A DNA stretch of 64,000 nt from Theocolax elegans (taxonomy: Eukaryota > Arthropoda > Insecta > Hymenoptera > Cerocephalidae), in assembly GCA_026168455.1 (NCBI GenBank), contig CM047425.1, positions 6,484,001-6,548,000 of the forward strand. Direction: 5' to 3'. The notes under the pieces are model-generated. The model was not told the origin of the DNA. It saw only the letters and a list, made by a program, of their open reading frames with translations, and ran no database searches. Made by a program: the position numbers and the translations under genes. Shown piece by piece: positions 37,284-50,480 of this stretch. Position 1 is the first letter of the stretch; each line of letters begins with the position of its first letter.

Positions 37284-37346
37284 AATTGATTTAAGGGGAA
37301 CTTCGGAAACTTTTATAAGTTGCTTCGGAGTTCCCTTCATAATTCG
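37284..37346 (+). other. Imperfect stem-loop around AAGGGGAACT
   Basis: AAGGGGAACTTCGGAAAC at 37293-37310 pairs imperfectly with GTTGCTTCGGAGTTCCCTT at 37319-37337 around TTTTATAA. Pairing can continue weakly outward through AATT/AATT. No matching RNA family is known to me. Confidence 0.35.
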
Positions 37347-37490
37347 GTAACAAAAATCTTATCCCGTTATTTCAGTTGAATTACCGACTTGAAAATTTTA
37401 TTTTTATTTTTGGTAGCATAAGTCGTACAATTACAACGAAACACGTGAAAGAGAAAAGAGAAAAATAAAACGAAGAAGAATCAACATTCT
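37347..37490. other. Non-coding stretch
   Basis: A+T-rich; nothing recognised. Confidence 0.5.
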
Positions 37491-37760
37491 ATCGAGTCGA
37501 AAGAACTCATTGCGGATTTCCCATGACCCTCGTAATTTACAGCACCGACATTGGATGAAAGGTAAACAAAGCACAGAGCGACCACGAAAAGAGAAAAGGT
37601 CCGTCTTTTTTGGCAAGCGTTATAGGCCCAGAAACTCGCACACGAAGGCGTCTATAACCCTTGAGAATGTACCATCGAGAGCAGAAGGTGGGGTGAAGGG
37701 GTTTTCAATTCGACCCATGGAACGAGAGAGAGCAGCTGCAACGACGCATTATTGACCGTA
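37491..37760. other. G+C-richer purine-skewed block
   Basis: A balanced block with opposing ORFs (81 codons plus at 37510-37755, 61 codons minus at 37431-37616). The plus ORF is Arg/Lys/Glu-rich and without a motif. It may be regulatory or chance. Confidence 0.25.
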
Positions 37761-38185
37761 GTATACGTGTCTGGGATACCAAATTTCATTGCCGGCTGCA
37801 CGACACAATTGCGCCATTAAAAAGAAAGAGCGCGAATTACGTGTCCGTGTACACATAGATTATATTTTAAAAGAAACGAACCACAGGGTTCTTGTTAATC
37901 GGTTAGGTTTCTTAAGCAATCAAGGTACATCGACTTGTAGAACCACTACGGCTTTGTCGAAGTAGCTTTTGTTTTACTTTCTAATTACTTGTAGAATACC
38001 GTTACATTTCCTAGGTCGTTATTGTTTTTTTCTCTATGTAAGATGGCGAATAAAACCGTGTACTTTTTGCTTTAAGAATATTAAGGAGATGTTGAACACA
38101 ATCAATATTTCAAATTTCCCGCACTTCAAGTAATTGACTACGAAGTACTTTTACAAAGTTTTATATTTTATATTAAAATTTAAAC
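37761..38185. other. Non-coding stretch
   Basis: No gene or repeat recognised. Confidence 0.5.
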
Positions 38186-38276
38186 AAAACTACAAAACAG
38201 TAATCCCTTATTATGATACAATCTAAAGTTTTAAGGTGATTGGTGCAGTAATTTACGAGATTAATTGTTTTAAAAG
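38186..38276 (+). mobile_element. Diverged half copy of the 5.4 kb inverted-repeat element
   Basis: The order of words in one arm of the 5411-5644 element is preserved: AAAACT, CCCTT, ATGATA, AAAGTTTTAAGGTGATTGG, CAGTAA, ACGAGATTAATTGTTTTAAA. Many substitutions separate the two. The opposite arm is not recognisable downstream, so this is a truncated or heavily decayed copy. Confidence 0.6.
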
Positions 38277-38849
38277 TCACATGCACTTTTGTTTAAAAAT
38301 ATTTATTTTTTTGATCGGGTTTCACATATCCTTATCATTGTACTACGCTTAACATACATTTTGTTAATCTTTTAAGTTACGAGAGAAGTTAAATGTTAAA
38401 ACAAATCTAGAAAAGAATAATGTCACTCTCCAAAAAAAAACAAGATAGTTTTAAATAATGCTATTTTATTTTTACAGAACTTCGAGTTTACACTTTCTAC
38501 AACGAGTGATAAATCAGCACATTGTAGTATCTATTTGATACTTAACCTTTTTTCTCGCAGTAGTACGAAAACAACAATAATACTGGTATAGCAATTCTTT
38601 TGCGCATTTCGAGTTTGCTTGGAACTTGTTGTACAAAGTACTATGTTTTCTTCATTTATTTTGTGTTTTCATCCATAATGAAATTTGAGTGAATTGTATT
38701 AAAAATTGAACCGAGTTATTTAATACAATGCCAACCTAATAGAATCTCGTTGTAACGAAAATATCGACAAACCGACTGTTCATTTTCCAATAAAGAGGAA
38801 GTCAAAGAAATATAAAGAAAAAAAAATAAAACCGTGATTCGCAACGCTT
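38277..38849. other. Non-coding A+T-rich stretch
   Basis: Nothing recognised beyond a short A run at 38433-38441. Confidence 0.5.
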
Positions 38850-39380
38850 TACGAAGAAGACAAAGGGATCGCGGAGAGAAGAAAATCTCTAATAGTCCAA
38901 GATCGACCATTCGCGTCTCTCAATCTCGTCTTAGCATAGCCCGCGGGTGGTCCGGAGCTTGACGCGTGCTTAAAAGCTCGTGGAACCCTTTGTGAGCGTT
39001 CCTTTGTATCTTGGAAGGTCCACAATGAGGACGAGCTATCGCTACTGACGTTCATTGCCGACTTTACAACCCGGTTCATTACGCGCTATTCCGTTAATTG
39101 CACGCGCAAGAGCTTTGATTTTTGACTTTCCGATACAGGTTACAGCGTAGCATTCAAATTATCTACCTTTGCGAAAAAGTTTTAAAACTTGATATCGGAG
39201 AAAAAGGGAGGGGCGGTGGAGGGATGGTGAGAGGAGAAGAGCGAGAGAGGGTGGTGAAGGGGTGAGGGGGGGTTAAAAGAACATTTCGTAGCTTAATTAC
39301 TGGCGCGCCGCCAGTGAAAGACACGAGGGCGAAATTCCACCTGAAAACTCGTTAGTTTTCTAATTGGCGTTACCCATAGC
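38850..39380. other. CpG island-like block with G-rich tract and GGCGCGCC palindrome
   Basis: A CpG-rich block from 38850 to 39110 is followed by a purine tract with G-runs at 39206-39208, 39210-39213, 39221-39223, 39259-39262 and 39266-39272, giving local G-quadruplex potential. A 7-bp inverted repeat with a 3-base spacer (ACTGGCG/CGCCAGT) lies at 39299-39315. The 76-codon minus ORF at 38849-39079 has no known motif. No transcript start can be placed. Confidence 0.4.
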
Positions 39381-40586
39381 TCTGTTATTTCGAAACGTAT
39401 TTGCCAGATCGATAAGGGAATGAGATGAGGTGCAATAATGAAGGTAGAGATGAATAACTCAAAGGCTGAAATGTATTCAAATTAAGATTGTTAAATATAA
39501 TAATATTTTACGTTGATATGAAAAACCAAAACGTAAAGATGCATAAAAGATTCGTTATTTAAGGTTGCAAGAACATATGAAAAATTGTAAACATGTTAAC
39601 AACGACAATAATAGTAAGTTGAAAAAATTTAAAAAAAATGAAATTGAAAAGAAATCTTATAACATTTTATAGGCTCACAGCTTGATCCTATAACAATATA
39701 ATTTATAAAATATACTTAAAAAGTACTTACAAACTTTCAGTAACATTTTGATTGTATAAATTTATTTAAATGCAATTATTGGATAGATATAGTACGATAT
39801 TTTATGTCTTATGTATTTCGCTTGTATAGAATATTCTTGTAAACTACATAAAACATTACAAAAGAAGTAAAGGATTGTAGATTCGGTGCAAGTGAAATAG
39901 TGAAGTAAATTTTAGACGATTGTGTTTTCTGTTTCAGAAATAAATAGATCCTATTTTCTGGTAGATTTAAAAGACAAAAACGAAGCAGCGCAATTAAAAA
40001 GAGTGACGTTCAAATTCTTGCGTCAAGTAAGCTCTTGTAGCCTGGAAGTGACATTTTTTTAAACTTGTTCGTCCTTATTTATGTATGTGATAATCATAAA
40101 AATTATGATTCTATTTTATGGAGACAATTCACTGTGGATAACAGCGTGTTTATTTATAAATACTCTCGTAGATTAATTTGTATCTCAATAATTATTATTA
40201 TTTTTGCTTTAATAAACTCATGGAAAAATTCATAAACTATTCAGACGCATCGTGTTTATACGTGTATATATACCTACGTGCAACACGTATGAGCAAAACT
40301 CGTATTTATATAGATATACGTATACGTATTCATTCGTATCGTTTAATTACTACATCTATACCCATTGCAACCATGTGGCAGTGATATTAACGTCCAAAAA
40401 AAAAAAATATTATTTTGGTATATACACTGTAGAACTGTATCTGATATTGCATCTCTCTACGGTTCGATTTTTATTAAAACTTTTTTTTTATTTTGTTTGT
40501 TTACGCACGGCATTTTGTATTATGACTATATCGAAAAAAATATAATGAAATGAAGATGTATTAAATTGAAGTAAAATAACCACTCG
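39381..40586. other. Non-coding A+T-rich stretch
   Basis: Overlapping 62 to 97-codon plus ORFs at 40178-40553 are Tyr/Ile/Phe-rich from TA-rich DNA and are not credible. Nothing else recognised. Confidence 0.5.
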
Positions 40587-41060
40587 CTATAGAAAAAAAG
40601 GGAGGAAACATAGGAACAAGAAGATGAAGCCGTGAAAAGCTGTAGTGATGTACGAAGTAAAATACTGAGAGATCCTCTTAAAACGAAAGTCAAAGTCCTT
40701 ATCACTGGAGTACTTCAAGTTCAAATTTTTATCCGCGTGAACGAGCGGAGTTTGAGAATCTCTGGAGGGCAGCGTGCGTTGACCACCTCGATCCGGTAAC
40801 GACATCGCGATCGTCCCCGCCCTCCCCGAGAGACGCCGATCGTTATTTCGCGCGCATCCAGTCAGAGAGGGAGAGAGAAAGATGACTCTCCTCTCTCTCT
40901 CTCTCTCTCTCACTCTTCTATAGCCCCTCTCCTCGCTCGGTCTCTCGATCCCTTCGACGATCTTATAATCCAATCCGACCTCTCTTGCCACGGTTCATTT
41001 TTCTTGAGCGAGCGTGGCTCATTGCCTTTCGCGGTGCTCTTCCATGATCAGCGTTGCGGG
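40587..41060. other. CpG-rich island with GA/CT tracts
   Basis: CpG-rich DNA at 40740-40860 and 40920-41060 flanks GA-rich (40863-40880) and CT-rich (40886-40913) simple repeats. The 134-codon minus ORF at 40587-40991 reads the CT tract as an Arg/Glu repeat and is judged spurious. It may be a regulatory or promoter region; there is no gene start to tie it to. Confidence 0.35.
40886..40913. repeat. (CT)n microsatellite
   Basis: Nearly perfect CTCTCT tract. Confidence 0.9.
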
Positions 41061-44000
41061 TTACCCGTGCATATAAGGGTTGAAATGTGGCTGAACCAAG
41101 TGCAGAAGATAAACTCTGATGCTTGTTATACGAATTCCGTGTGTATATGGAATATCGATCGAATATCGGGAAATAACATATCGACAGTTTGGCTTCGTTA
41201 AATTTTGATTAATCGAAAAATAGCTATCTTTCTTTATTTTTTGTTGTTATAGCGCGTATACACCTCGAATAAACTTTGAATTGGACGATCGGTATGTTTC
41301 ACTTCGATATAAGAGAGATCGAAATAAAAAAAAAAAAAAAAGAAAGAGATCCGTGTTGGAATCTGCAGATATGATATTTTGTTTGATTGTAATTCGAGAG
41401 AGGAATTCACTATTTTAAATTGCTTTTCAGAATATCTCTTGTAAAATAATTCGATGATATTGTTTAACAAGTATTACAATTCTATAATTCAGTTAAATAA
41501 AAGCGGAGCTATTGGATTTATTAAATTAACGATTATTCTATTCTATAAGATAAATTTTTTCCATTGACAATATAAATGTAAATATTTTTACAAATATTAT
41601 CAGTTTTCTATATATAATTATAAACAGTAGATTAAACGAAATTTTTATTGACGCTATATATACATGAACTTTAGAACCTAAAAAGATTCGTTAGTTGATT
41701 GTAAACGGTAATATTAGCATGACTAAAAAATATATGCGTAGGTAAAACTAAGCTCTGTTAACCAATTAAACACTTTAATCAGGAGTTTACTTAACTCTAT
41801 AAAATCATAATCAAATAAAAAGTTACTTTATTAATTCTAGTACTTTCCTGCGGAAGAAGAATAAGCGAAGAAAAAACATCTCATCTTAAAGTATAGTAGG
41901 TAGGTATTTATCTTACCGATTTATTACTTTCGAAGCCATTTCAGATAGATAGATTCCTACTAGGGTAGTATCCTCCAATTAATCTTACGGACTCGCACGG
42001 TTCCGTTCGCGTACTTTATCTAACAAAAAGTATTGTTTTTTTGCGAGCACATATATTCATTTCTCTTATTATAATTGAAATTGTTTAAAGAGAAAATAAA
42101 TATGTTTAACGTATTTCATTTATAAATGGATTATAATGATATTTATAGCTTAAATTATTACTATACTCGAAATAGAAAGTTTATTAACCAAAACTATCCG
42201 ATGGACCAAACATGACTTTGTCTAACCTCGAAGTGATCAATTTGTACCAAAACTTGTTAATAAAATCATTTTTATAATAAGAGAGTTTACGATGCTGTAT
42301 CACGAGTAAATATTGATCGATACAGTGACATACGATTACACCAATCAATATTATTCAAACTTTAAAATTTAAAAATTTAATTACATTTTCAACGCATTAT
42401 CTCCAATGATCTATAATACGAGTCTAAACAATAAAATATCAATCAATATGCAATAATTGAAAACAAGTATTGGAAAGTGCTAGCAATAACCTAATTGGAA
42501 AGAATAAAGAAATAAATATATAGATGTATATATATGTATATCCAACTCTTTTATTAAACTTTTTATTTCAATTGATTCTACTTTTATTGATTATTGAAAT
42601 ACCAGGAGATAATGAATGATATCTTATATCGGAAATGGAACTTGAAAGTAATTGACGTGTTTAATACTCTCGATGCGTGTAAAAAAGAATTACAATATTT
42701 TGTTACGACATTTAAAATAGCCTAGAAAGGTAAAATTATTATTAAATTTTATGTATTAGATTATTTTCATCGAAACTTTATAGTGTGCATTCTGTGTTCT
42801 GTATACAAATTTTACCAGAAAATTTCTCTATTACTTGCATCCCTCTGTGAGAACATTGTATCGAGTATATTTTCACAATATAAAGACTCTGTGTATCGCT
42901 ACGTCAGCCGGAATTTGGATGTTTTAAGGTAATGAAACATTGTTTGAACTATACACACGCACATACCGATGTATACAACTATATATATATACATCTAAAG
43001 AGAGAGAGAGAGAGAAAGGGAAGACTAATTTCACATAGTGCACATCTGCGCTGTGTTGTCTATACGGCTTCCTCATATAAATCTTAAAATTTTATAATTT
43101 CGACGTATTTTAGATTCAATAACATCTGTTCGATAATAAATATACATCCGAGAAATACGCTTAATCAAATTATTTAATTTCCGTTATGGCTTTTTAACCT
43201 CATCGTCTTATTATTCAAACTATGCTGAACTTACTGCGCAAATGACATAATTAATTTATAGTATATAAATAATTTATTTCGTTACAAGTATTATCAAATC
43301 ACTAAAAAGGATTGTAACAATATTAAAAATTGTTCTGCGATAACAAGTGCTGAATATTAACCAAGTGACATACCAAATTGTTATCGACCGTATAAAATAG
43401 GTCAATTATTAAATCCATTTGAAAAAATGCACTATTTTATAGAAAACTCAAATAAACAAGCAATTGATGATTGAATAATTTATCATTCCACAAAGTTTCA
43501 GACGTGTATTTCAAAAATGTACTTAAAAATATGTTTGCATTGTAAATTCATTGGCTTGCGACTTTGCAGAATAACGTATTATTTAATTATTTAGTGCTTT
43601 TATATTTCGGTCTTTCAGAAAATAATATAATTATACTGATAAACGTTATGTTCGGTATATTTTAAAAGTAAAAGTTATTAACCGACCAGGAGATTTATTA
43701 AATTATGGATAAGACGAAGAAATAATTAAAAAATAAAACGATACACAAATTAGATTATTTATTTGATTTATAAAATACTGAATATCCGAAATTTTTCTTA
43801 AAAATATTTGAGTTGCATTTTAATTACTAGTTAAATTAAAAATAAACATTAGTTAGGATAGATTACCCATTAATGTATAACATCTGTATCTTGCAATTAA
43901 ACGACCTGTCGATAATATATGATTCAACGCAATTGTTAATAATAAGATAGTATGTATGTAAATCAAACAGGATTAGCTCTAAGACGCTTTGTATTGTGCC

Positions 44001-44999
44001 AAGTCTGATGAATATCAATTTAGGTGTAATTTCATCAATTACCTTCCAAAACCCGATTGCTTCGAAAGTTTCTAATTACAATTAATTTAACTCAATCAAT
44101 TAACTATTGTAAATTCGATCGAACAGTTATCTTATCCCTAACAAACCCATGTGGTTGTATATATACAATGATATATCTATATAAAGCCATCAAACAATTA
44201 AATATATTTCCCTACATCTATACAAATCTTTCTATTTAAATTACAATACACTAATCCGACGATTCTTATTTCCTTTTTTGTACATACAGGATAATCGTAC
44301 AAATAACGTATGGGATTTCCGTGCTTGTGATCAATAAAGCTGCGATGCTACTCTTTGCTAAGCTCGTGGATACAAAAGTGCCATAAACTTCCTGTGGTTA
44401 CAACGATTTTTTATTATGCGGATCGATATCAATGAAATTCTAAGATATTACGTATCTAGTGTATAAATATACTCGAGAAAGATATATAATAAACCATAAC
44501 GAGTAATTATCTCGTGTCACGAATACAGTTGCGTATTTAATAAATTTTTATTCACTAATAATCTTTCGAAATCATTAACTATCATTTCTTAATGCACTAA
44601 TAATTTATTTTTTAGTATGTAGAATCGATACGTGTTTAAGAAATAAAAAAATACTTAATAATCCTGAAAACTCTATGAAGATGAAAATTTACTTCGGAAG
44701 AATCTACGTAATATAAAAATTACAAGCTCGCTTCTTTTTCCCATCAAAGCTCATTGACCCTTATCTTTCCATCCCTCTCGATTCAATGATGCGTCTCGTA
44801 TAACCGCGCGTCAGCACAAAAAGGTAATGTAATTTGACTGCGTGATTCTCTCTGGTTTCGCGTTTATTACATAATTTCCAATTGACCGGCTTGGAATTTG
44901 ATTGAAAACACGCAGATATGTCTATACATATATATGTCTGTATTAAAAAATGCAAAATTACAAATATGAAAATAAATGTAGCATCTAGTTATAACGGAT
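41061..44999. other. Non-coding A+T-rich stretch
   Basis: Contains a 16-base A run at 41326-41341 and a GA tract at 42999-43017. ORFs are at most 78 codons and motif-free. No gene or mobile element recognised. Confidence 0.5.
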
Positions 45000-45240
45000 A
45001 ACGAGGTAATCACGCGCGAATTTCCATCCGGCGCACGCGCGGGTCGATGCGGGTGTGTGTGTGTGTATGTGTGTGGGTGTGTACGTGTGAGTCTGCAGGT
45101 GAAACCAGGTGACGCCTACAGTCGTGAGCAATAAAATTTGGGAACGTCGCCCGGGTACCAAATGAGACTTATACTCGATTATGTGACGTTTTTCGTACAG
45201 ATGTTACCCTGGTACATCTCGTCTTCATTGTGCGAGAGAA
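45000..45240. other. CpG-rich block with GT microsatellite
   Basis: GCGCACGCGCGGG-type DNA at 45030-45052 runs into a (GT)n-rich tract at 45052-45090, then balanced DNA to 45240. The alternating purine-pyrimidine sequence is Z-DNA prone. No ORF is present. Confidence 0.45.
45052..45090. repeat. (GT)n microsatellite
   Basis: Imperfect GTGTGT tract with ATGT and GGGT interruptions. Confidence 0.85.
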
Positions 45241-48200
45241 ATTGAATTTAAAGAAATCCTTCGTGGTTTCTTATTCTATAATATATTCATGTACTTCTAT
45301 AACCTTTGTATTAAAGTAAAAAGTTTCTTTTCTCTCTCTCTCTCTCTTTCTCGAGTTCGACAACTTCCTTTTTTATTCTCCGGGGATTTAAATTAAAAAG
45401 ATTAAGTTAGTTAATTTTTTTTCCTACAATTCGGTAAGACTGACAATTAGCTTCTTTAAAACTTTGTTTCAAGTTAATTTTACCAGTGACTAATGGACTA
45501 ATACGTGCACTATATAAAAATGTAGTTAATCATTTAAATGACAGTTTATAAATCAAGCATACTGAATCATTTGATCAAATGGAGAACTAAAAAAAAGAAA
45601 GAGAGAAATGGCATCAATCCCGGAAAATCCAATTACAAACGCGTAACGACTCTCATAAAACTTAACTTTTCGCCTCATCGGCTCGGTGTAGTGGAAGCTC
45701 GCGAAGAAACCCTGCCGAAAACCATTAACAAACCAGAATAATTTCCCGTTTCGCTTTGACGGCACTTCTTAAGTGAGTCGTGTTCAGACTCCTGACAATA
45801 TTGGCCCAACGGTGTTTCGCAATATCGGGACGATGTAATGCCGTGGCAATGTATACAAAACCAGCCTCGTGTACGTACACCTATAACTATGTATCGTAAC
45901 TATACACGCAATGTCAAGCGTAGCCTCTTCAGCGAGCTTGGCATTTCGAGATGCCTAAATATTTTCCAATATATCTTTTATTTTAAATTCACATTTTTTA
46001 ATAACTCCTAGATGAGGAGGGGTGAATTTTATAAATTAATCCTTAAGTGACATTTTTATATACCTTAACTATTAATACACGGTTTTATTTCTCTCATAAG
46101 AGCAAAAGTTTATTATCTAAAAAATTACACGGTGACTTAATAGTTAAGATATGTAAATTTAATGCTTCATGTAGTCCTTTTTCTGAGTGCATATTTATGT
46201 ATTAAGGGGTCTCAAATATAATTTTTATCCTATCTACTTTACCATCCTAAAAAGATACATAGAATAGAACAATTGAATAATTACTATACTATTTTACTAT
46301 AATAACCAAAAGGCAATCAACACTTAGAATTTCGCAAATTACTCCTTTTTTTCAATTAAATCCAATTCTATGCATTTTTTGATTAGGTATGGTACATGTT
46401 ACATTTCAATCATAAATATTTATTATTTTTAGAGAAATTCTTTACCAAAAATTATAATTAATTTTAAATGTAACCCCAAATTATGCAATGATATCGTACT
46501 TACAGTAAGGATTTTTTTTAAAACCAACAAATATTTCTGTCTGAAATTTAACGCATGAATAGATCAAAATATGAACTTTAATGTGATGCTAATCAGCAAC
46601 CGAAGTCATAGTTGAAAATACATTTCCCAGTGGTGCTTGTATCAATCGGCAGAAACCGAAATTCGAATCCTTGACGGGTGCGTATCCATCACTCTACCAT
46701 AACAGGCCTTTTGTTTTAATTTTATACAATTTTATGTATAATTAATATTAATTAGGTACAAGGAGGAGAGGGGTATTTTCAATTTTTATCAATCTTAAAA
46801 TATATTTGAAAGTATATTATTAAATTATTATCTGTTTCATAAGCGAATTATACGGTTGCGAATCTATCTAAACTAGGAATATCTAAAATAATCTTCAAAC
46901 TATATGTATATACGTATAGAAATGAAAAGCAAATATAATCTTTAACTCGTCATTGAAATCATATATCTATGAAATTATTAAAGTAGGTTCATTCACACTG
47001 TATTTAGAAAGTTACTCTCGTCTAGACTTGCACATAATGAAATTCAAAATTTTCGTACATATATATAACCTTATGCTCCTTCACCGACTGTTTATTTTTC
47101 TATAAGAGACTTTAAACGCACGCAAAGGAACTTATAAACTTAGCTTTTCAACTCGCATAAATGAGTCAAACAGTAATCCCAGTCGCATAGAATCGAGAAA
47201 TTACTTTTCACCCCGGAATCTTTACGAGGTACGATATATTCTTCTTCTCTTTAACATAAATGTTAATTTTTAGTTTATTTATATATTACCGGAATTTATC
47301 CCTTGGTTAAAACTACAACCAATTTAGCTATATAAAAAAACGAAGAAAAGAAAATATGTTGCCACTTATAAACCAAAGTGATATTTATATGCCGTTAGTT
47401 ACGGAAATTCACTTTAATCAAGATTAATATTTCGAATAAAGTTACATTTAGACCAAAAGTGGAAATGGTAAATCTGGTGAATCTGTTCTGTTGTTTCGAG
47501 TGAAAATTTATTAGAAGAATTTAAAGTAGTTCCTATCCGTGTTCTTTTCATCTATGCAAACAGTAACTTCTCTTTAGGATCTTGCGGAACGCTATAGTTT
47601 TCGTGCTACTTCGTACTATGGCAAGATAAGCTTCGAACTTTTCGTACTAAATTTGAAATTACGTCTTCGAACTTTGAGAAATAATTTGTTTACTCATTGC
47701 CAATTAATTGTTAAATTTTTCTTTTATACTTGGCCGTTTAATGACGCGCTGATTAATATTTTATATCCAAAAGACGAGCAATCGAATGATATACGTATAT
47801 CGCTTAGAACACGCAATCCTCATATTGTTTTCGCAAATTTACTACCAGCTCGAGACAATATCTTGATAAGAATTAATACATCAAAACACTCTTTCTTAAC
47901 ACACCTAAAACGTAAAATGTTATATTCGTTAGTCGAATCGATATAAAAAATAATTAAAATTATAATATTTTGTTTCAATTAGCAACGAACGTATAAATTT
48001 TAATATTTTAATAATATAGGCACAATTATGAGTATATTTCACCTCTTTCCAATTAATTATTTAAACTTAGTAAACCGATAAATTCATAAATGGACGACCC
48101 ATTTGCATTTTCGAAATAACTGTATATACATAGACGAATGCACGAAAACACTTGAAATTGTGCATGATCCTAGGGGCTCTTTATGCTCACTTAAAGCTCT

Positions 48201-48530
48201 TTCCCTAAACCATTGTTTTATTTTCTCTCACTTAGGTTGACGAGTAGAATCCACAGCGCATTGTGTGGTTTTACCTACATACATATACATATATATATAA
48301 ACCTCTCACCGACGCCCAAAACGTATTTGCATTTACAGAATAAAGCCATTGACAGGTATATACAATGACGTACACAAGCACCGTACGCGCGTATATGTAT
48401 ATATTAAGTGTCCCTCTTTTTTAATTACGAGGTGAAAATAAAAATAAAAATAAAAATGAGAAGGAAGCTTGCGAATATTCGAAAGTCGGGTGAGCGGAAA
48501 AAAAGAACGAGAAAATTGCATTACGTATCC
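45241..48530. other. Non-coding A+T-rich stretch
   Basis: Contains a (CT)n tract at 45328-45352, an AAAATA repeat at 48434-48456 and a 13 to 16-bp inverted repeat around CTTAACTATTAA (46070s) and TTAATAGTTAAG (46130s). ORFs of 62 to 97 codons (45538-45765, 47653-47946, 48333-48521) have no motif. Confidence 0.45.
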
Positions 48531-48870
48531 GGGAGCAGTCGGTCCTCGTTAGAACCCAGGAGGAGCATGAAAAAGTAAAGAGCCGATGGGAAATTCATCG
48601 ACCTTTTACCTCACGTCGACATATGCGTGTGAGTGTGGCTGGGCGGAGGGTATGTGTGCGAACATATGAGTAATAGGGTCGAACGTTCGTGTGCTCCGCA
48701 AAATGGGCAAAAGGAAAAAGTAAAGAAAGACTGAGGCCAAAAGGCGAGAGGCATCGGGTTGTACATGCAAAAAAGGAATTATAAGAGAAAGGGTTCAGTC
48801 TCGGCATTCGGTGTGGGAGGGCAATTAGAAGAGAAAATGGAAGCGTCAAGAGCTCGTGAAACGTTGACAA
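48531..48870. other. Purine-skewed, CpG-containing block
   Basis: A balanced block with G-rich words (GGCTGGGCGGAGGG near 48637) and AAAGG-type purine runs on the plus strand. The 91-codon minus ORF (48595-48870) is Leu/Ser/Arg-rich without a motif. Confidence 0.3.
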
Positions 48871-49490
48871 TACAGTTTAATTTCAAATGCTAGTTAGTAC
48901 ATTCCTATGCTAAATTACTATATTTATTTTTCCATTTACATACGCAGTTTTCCACTATTTCATTGTAGGTGGTATACCCATTTGATAAATACAAAATGTG
49001 TTAAAATTTTACAGTGTGAACGTATACTTTCAAAAATTATTATCACACCGAAGTTAATTGAATTTTCTTTTTTGGTTGCACGATCAATTGATTAATATTT
49101 ATTGATTAGATGATATTTCCCTCGTTTAAACTGCTGCCAGGGTAATTTGTATTAGAAAATTCGAAAAAAAGATAATATATCAATTATTACATTTGCAAAT
49201 ATATATTTGGTAAAATTTTTTTTCGTTATAACGTGTGCGTGAAATCGTATTTTACGCATTGTTTATATTTTTTAAAATGTGATATCTCGATCAGTAACGA
49301 AAAATATCGTTTGCAACACGTGCGTTAGAAAGTTCCAACGTCGTATAACAAAAAAACATTCGGTTGTATGTTTTTACGCACTTGTTACGAAATATAATAT
49401 TATTTTAGTGGAAATACAATTTCAATATAAGTATCATAGGCATTTTTAAATATTTAAATTTCCTCGATGAAATCATACATATATAAAATA
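48871..49490. other. Non-coding A+T-rich stretch
   Basis: Nothing recognised. Confidence 0.5.
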
Positions 49491-49493
49491 AAA

Positions 49494-50480
49494 CATGGAT
49501 AATCCGAGTCGTCAGAGCGAGGTCAACGGGCGTCACATGTTGCGGAAACAGAAAGTGACGGGTTGGGAAGCCAACGGAAATAAGAGAGTGAAGAATAGCA
49601 GACGGGTGTCAAGAATAGTGTGAGAAATATCTAACTTAAGTCGAAAAGGCAAGAAGTTGCGGTTAATAGAATACCAAGAGAAAGGGGAGAGGACGTACTT
49701 TATTCCACCACCACCGCCATTACCGCGAAAAGTACATGAAAAATAGGGTGCTAAAGGAGAAAGAAAAAAAACGATATTTTAGCTACGAAGAAAGATAGCC
49801 ACCGAAGAGAGAAAATTAGAAAACGAAGCAGATAGAGAGAAAGGGAAAATGTTTAAGACACGGGATATATATCTATAGATCGGCGGAACTTTTGACGTGT
49901 CAAAAAATGAAGTGTCGATAAAATCGTAGGAGAGAAGTAGAGGGAAAAGCTTTAGCCAGTGTGTGAAAATAGGACACTCGGTGTCGAACTTGGCGAGAAT
50001 AAACAAAACGGCACGAAAAAGAAAAACACGCACATACACCCACACACGGAGAAAATTTTTCGTTGGGAGAAAAATCGTCTAGGGAAAAAGAGACGGAGGG
50101 ATGAATAAGGGACGGCGATTCGGCGGGCGTAGTAGACGACGAGAGACGTGGGAAGCTGTATTGATTGGACGTTTTGTCGGGGACCACTAGCACTACCCAC
50201 CATACAGAGGCGCGCGCAGCACAGGACCTCGTGACTTTTGCGCCGATCGCGTGTGCAAAAAAAAGGAAAGAAAGAAAGAAAGAAAAAAAAAGAAATGTCT
50301 TTTCCTTTCGGGTCTCTATCTTCCAGTCCTTTTATTCCGTCTCGCCCCGGAAATACAGATCGAATTTTGGATCAACCGGGACTACCTCTGAGCGAAGAGG
50401 ACGGCTGATTTACAATAAGTTACAGTTCTGCAATGACCTCGATGGTAGGTGTTACTGGACTGATACTAAATGCTGATATT
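49494..50480 (+). other. Purine-rich island, possible 5' exon of an unannotated transcript
   Basis: About 1 kb of plus-strand purine-rich, CpG-containing DNA with the sharpest CpG peak at 50090-50250 and an ATTGG motif near 50163. A short 42-codon ORF opens at 49495 (MDNPSRQSEVNGRHMLRKQK) and a 103-codon ORF at 50165-50476 reads partly from a GAAA microsatellite. A donor-like GATG|GTAGGT occurs with GT at 50445-50446. The overall look is that of a 5'UTR/promoter region or noncoding exon, but no TATA box, initiator or protein family supports it. Confidence 0.25.
50264..50295. repeat. (GAAA)n microsatellite
   Basis: Repeated GAAA units ending in a run of nine A residues. Confidence 0.9.

Noticed and set aside
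40587..40991. 134-codon minus-strand ORF
   Set aside because: Its length depends on a CT microsatellite read as an Arg/Glu repeat.
43016..43035. GGAAGACTAATTTC resembling miR-7
   Set aside because: It diverges after ten bases and has no complementary arm nearby.
46640..46706. tRNA-like sequence on the minus strand (TGGTAGAGTGATGG then GGATTCGAATT)
   Set aside because: The two box-like motifs are about 15 bases too close for a tRNA, the T-arm stem does not pair and no T-run terminator follows. At most a decayed tRNA-derived SINE.
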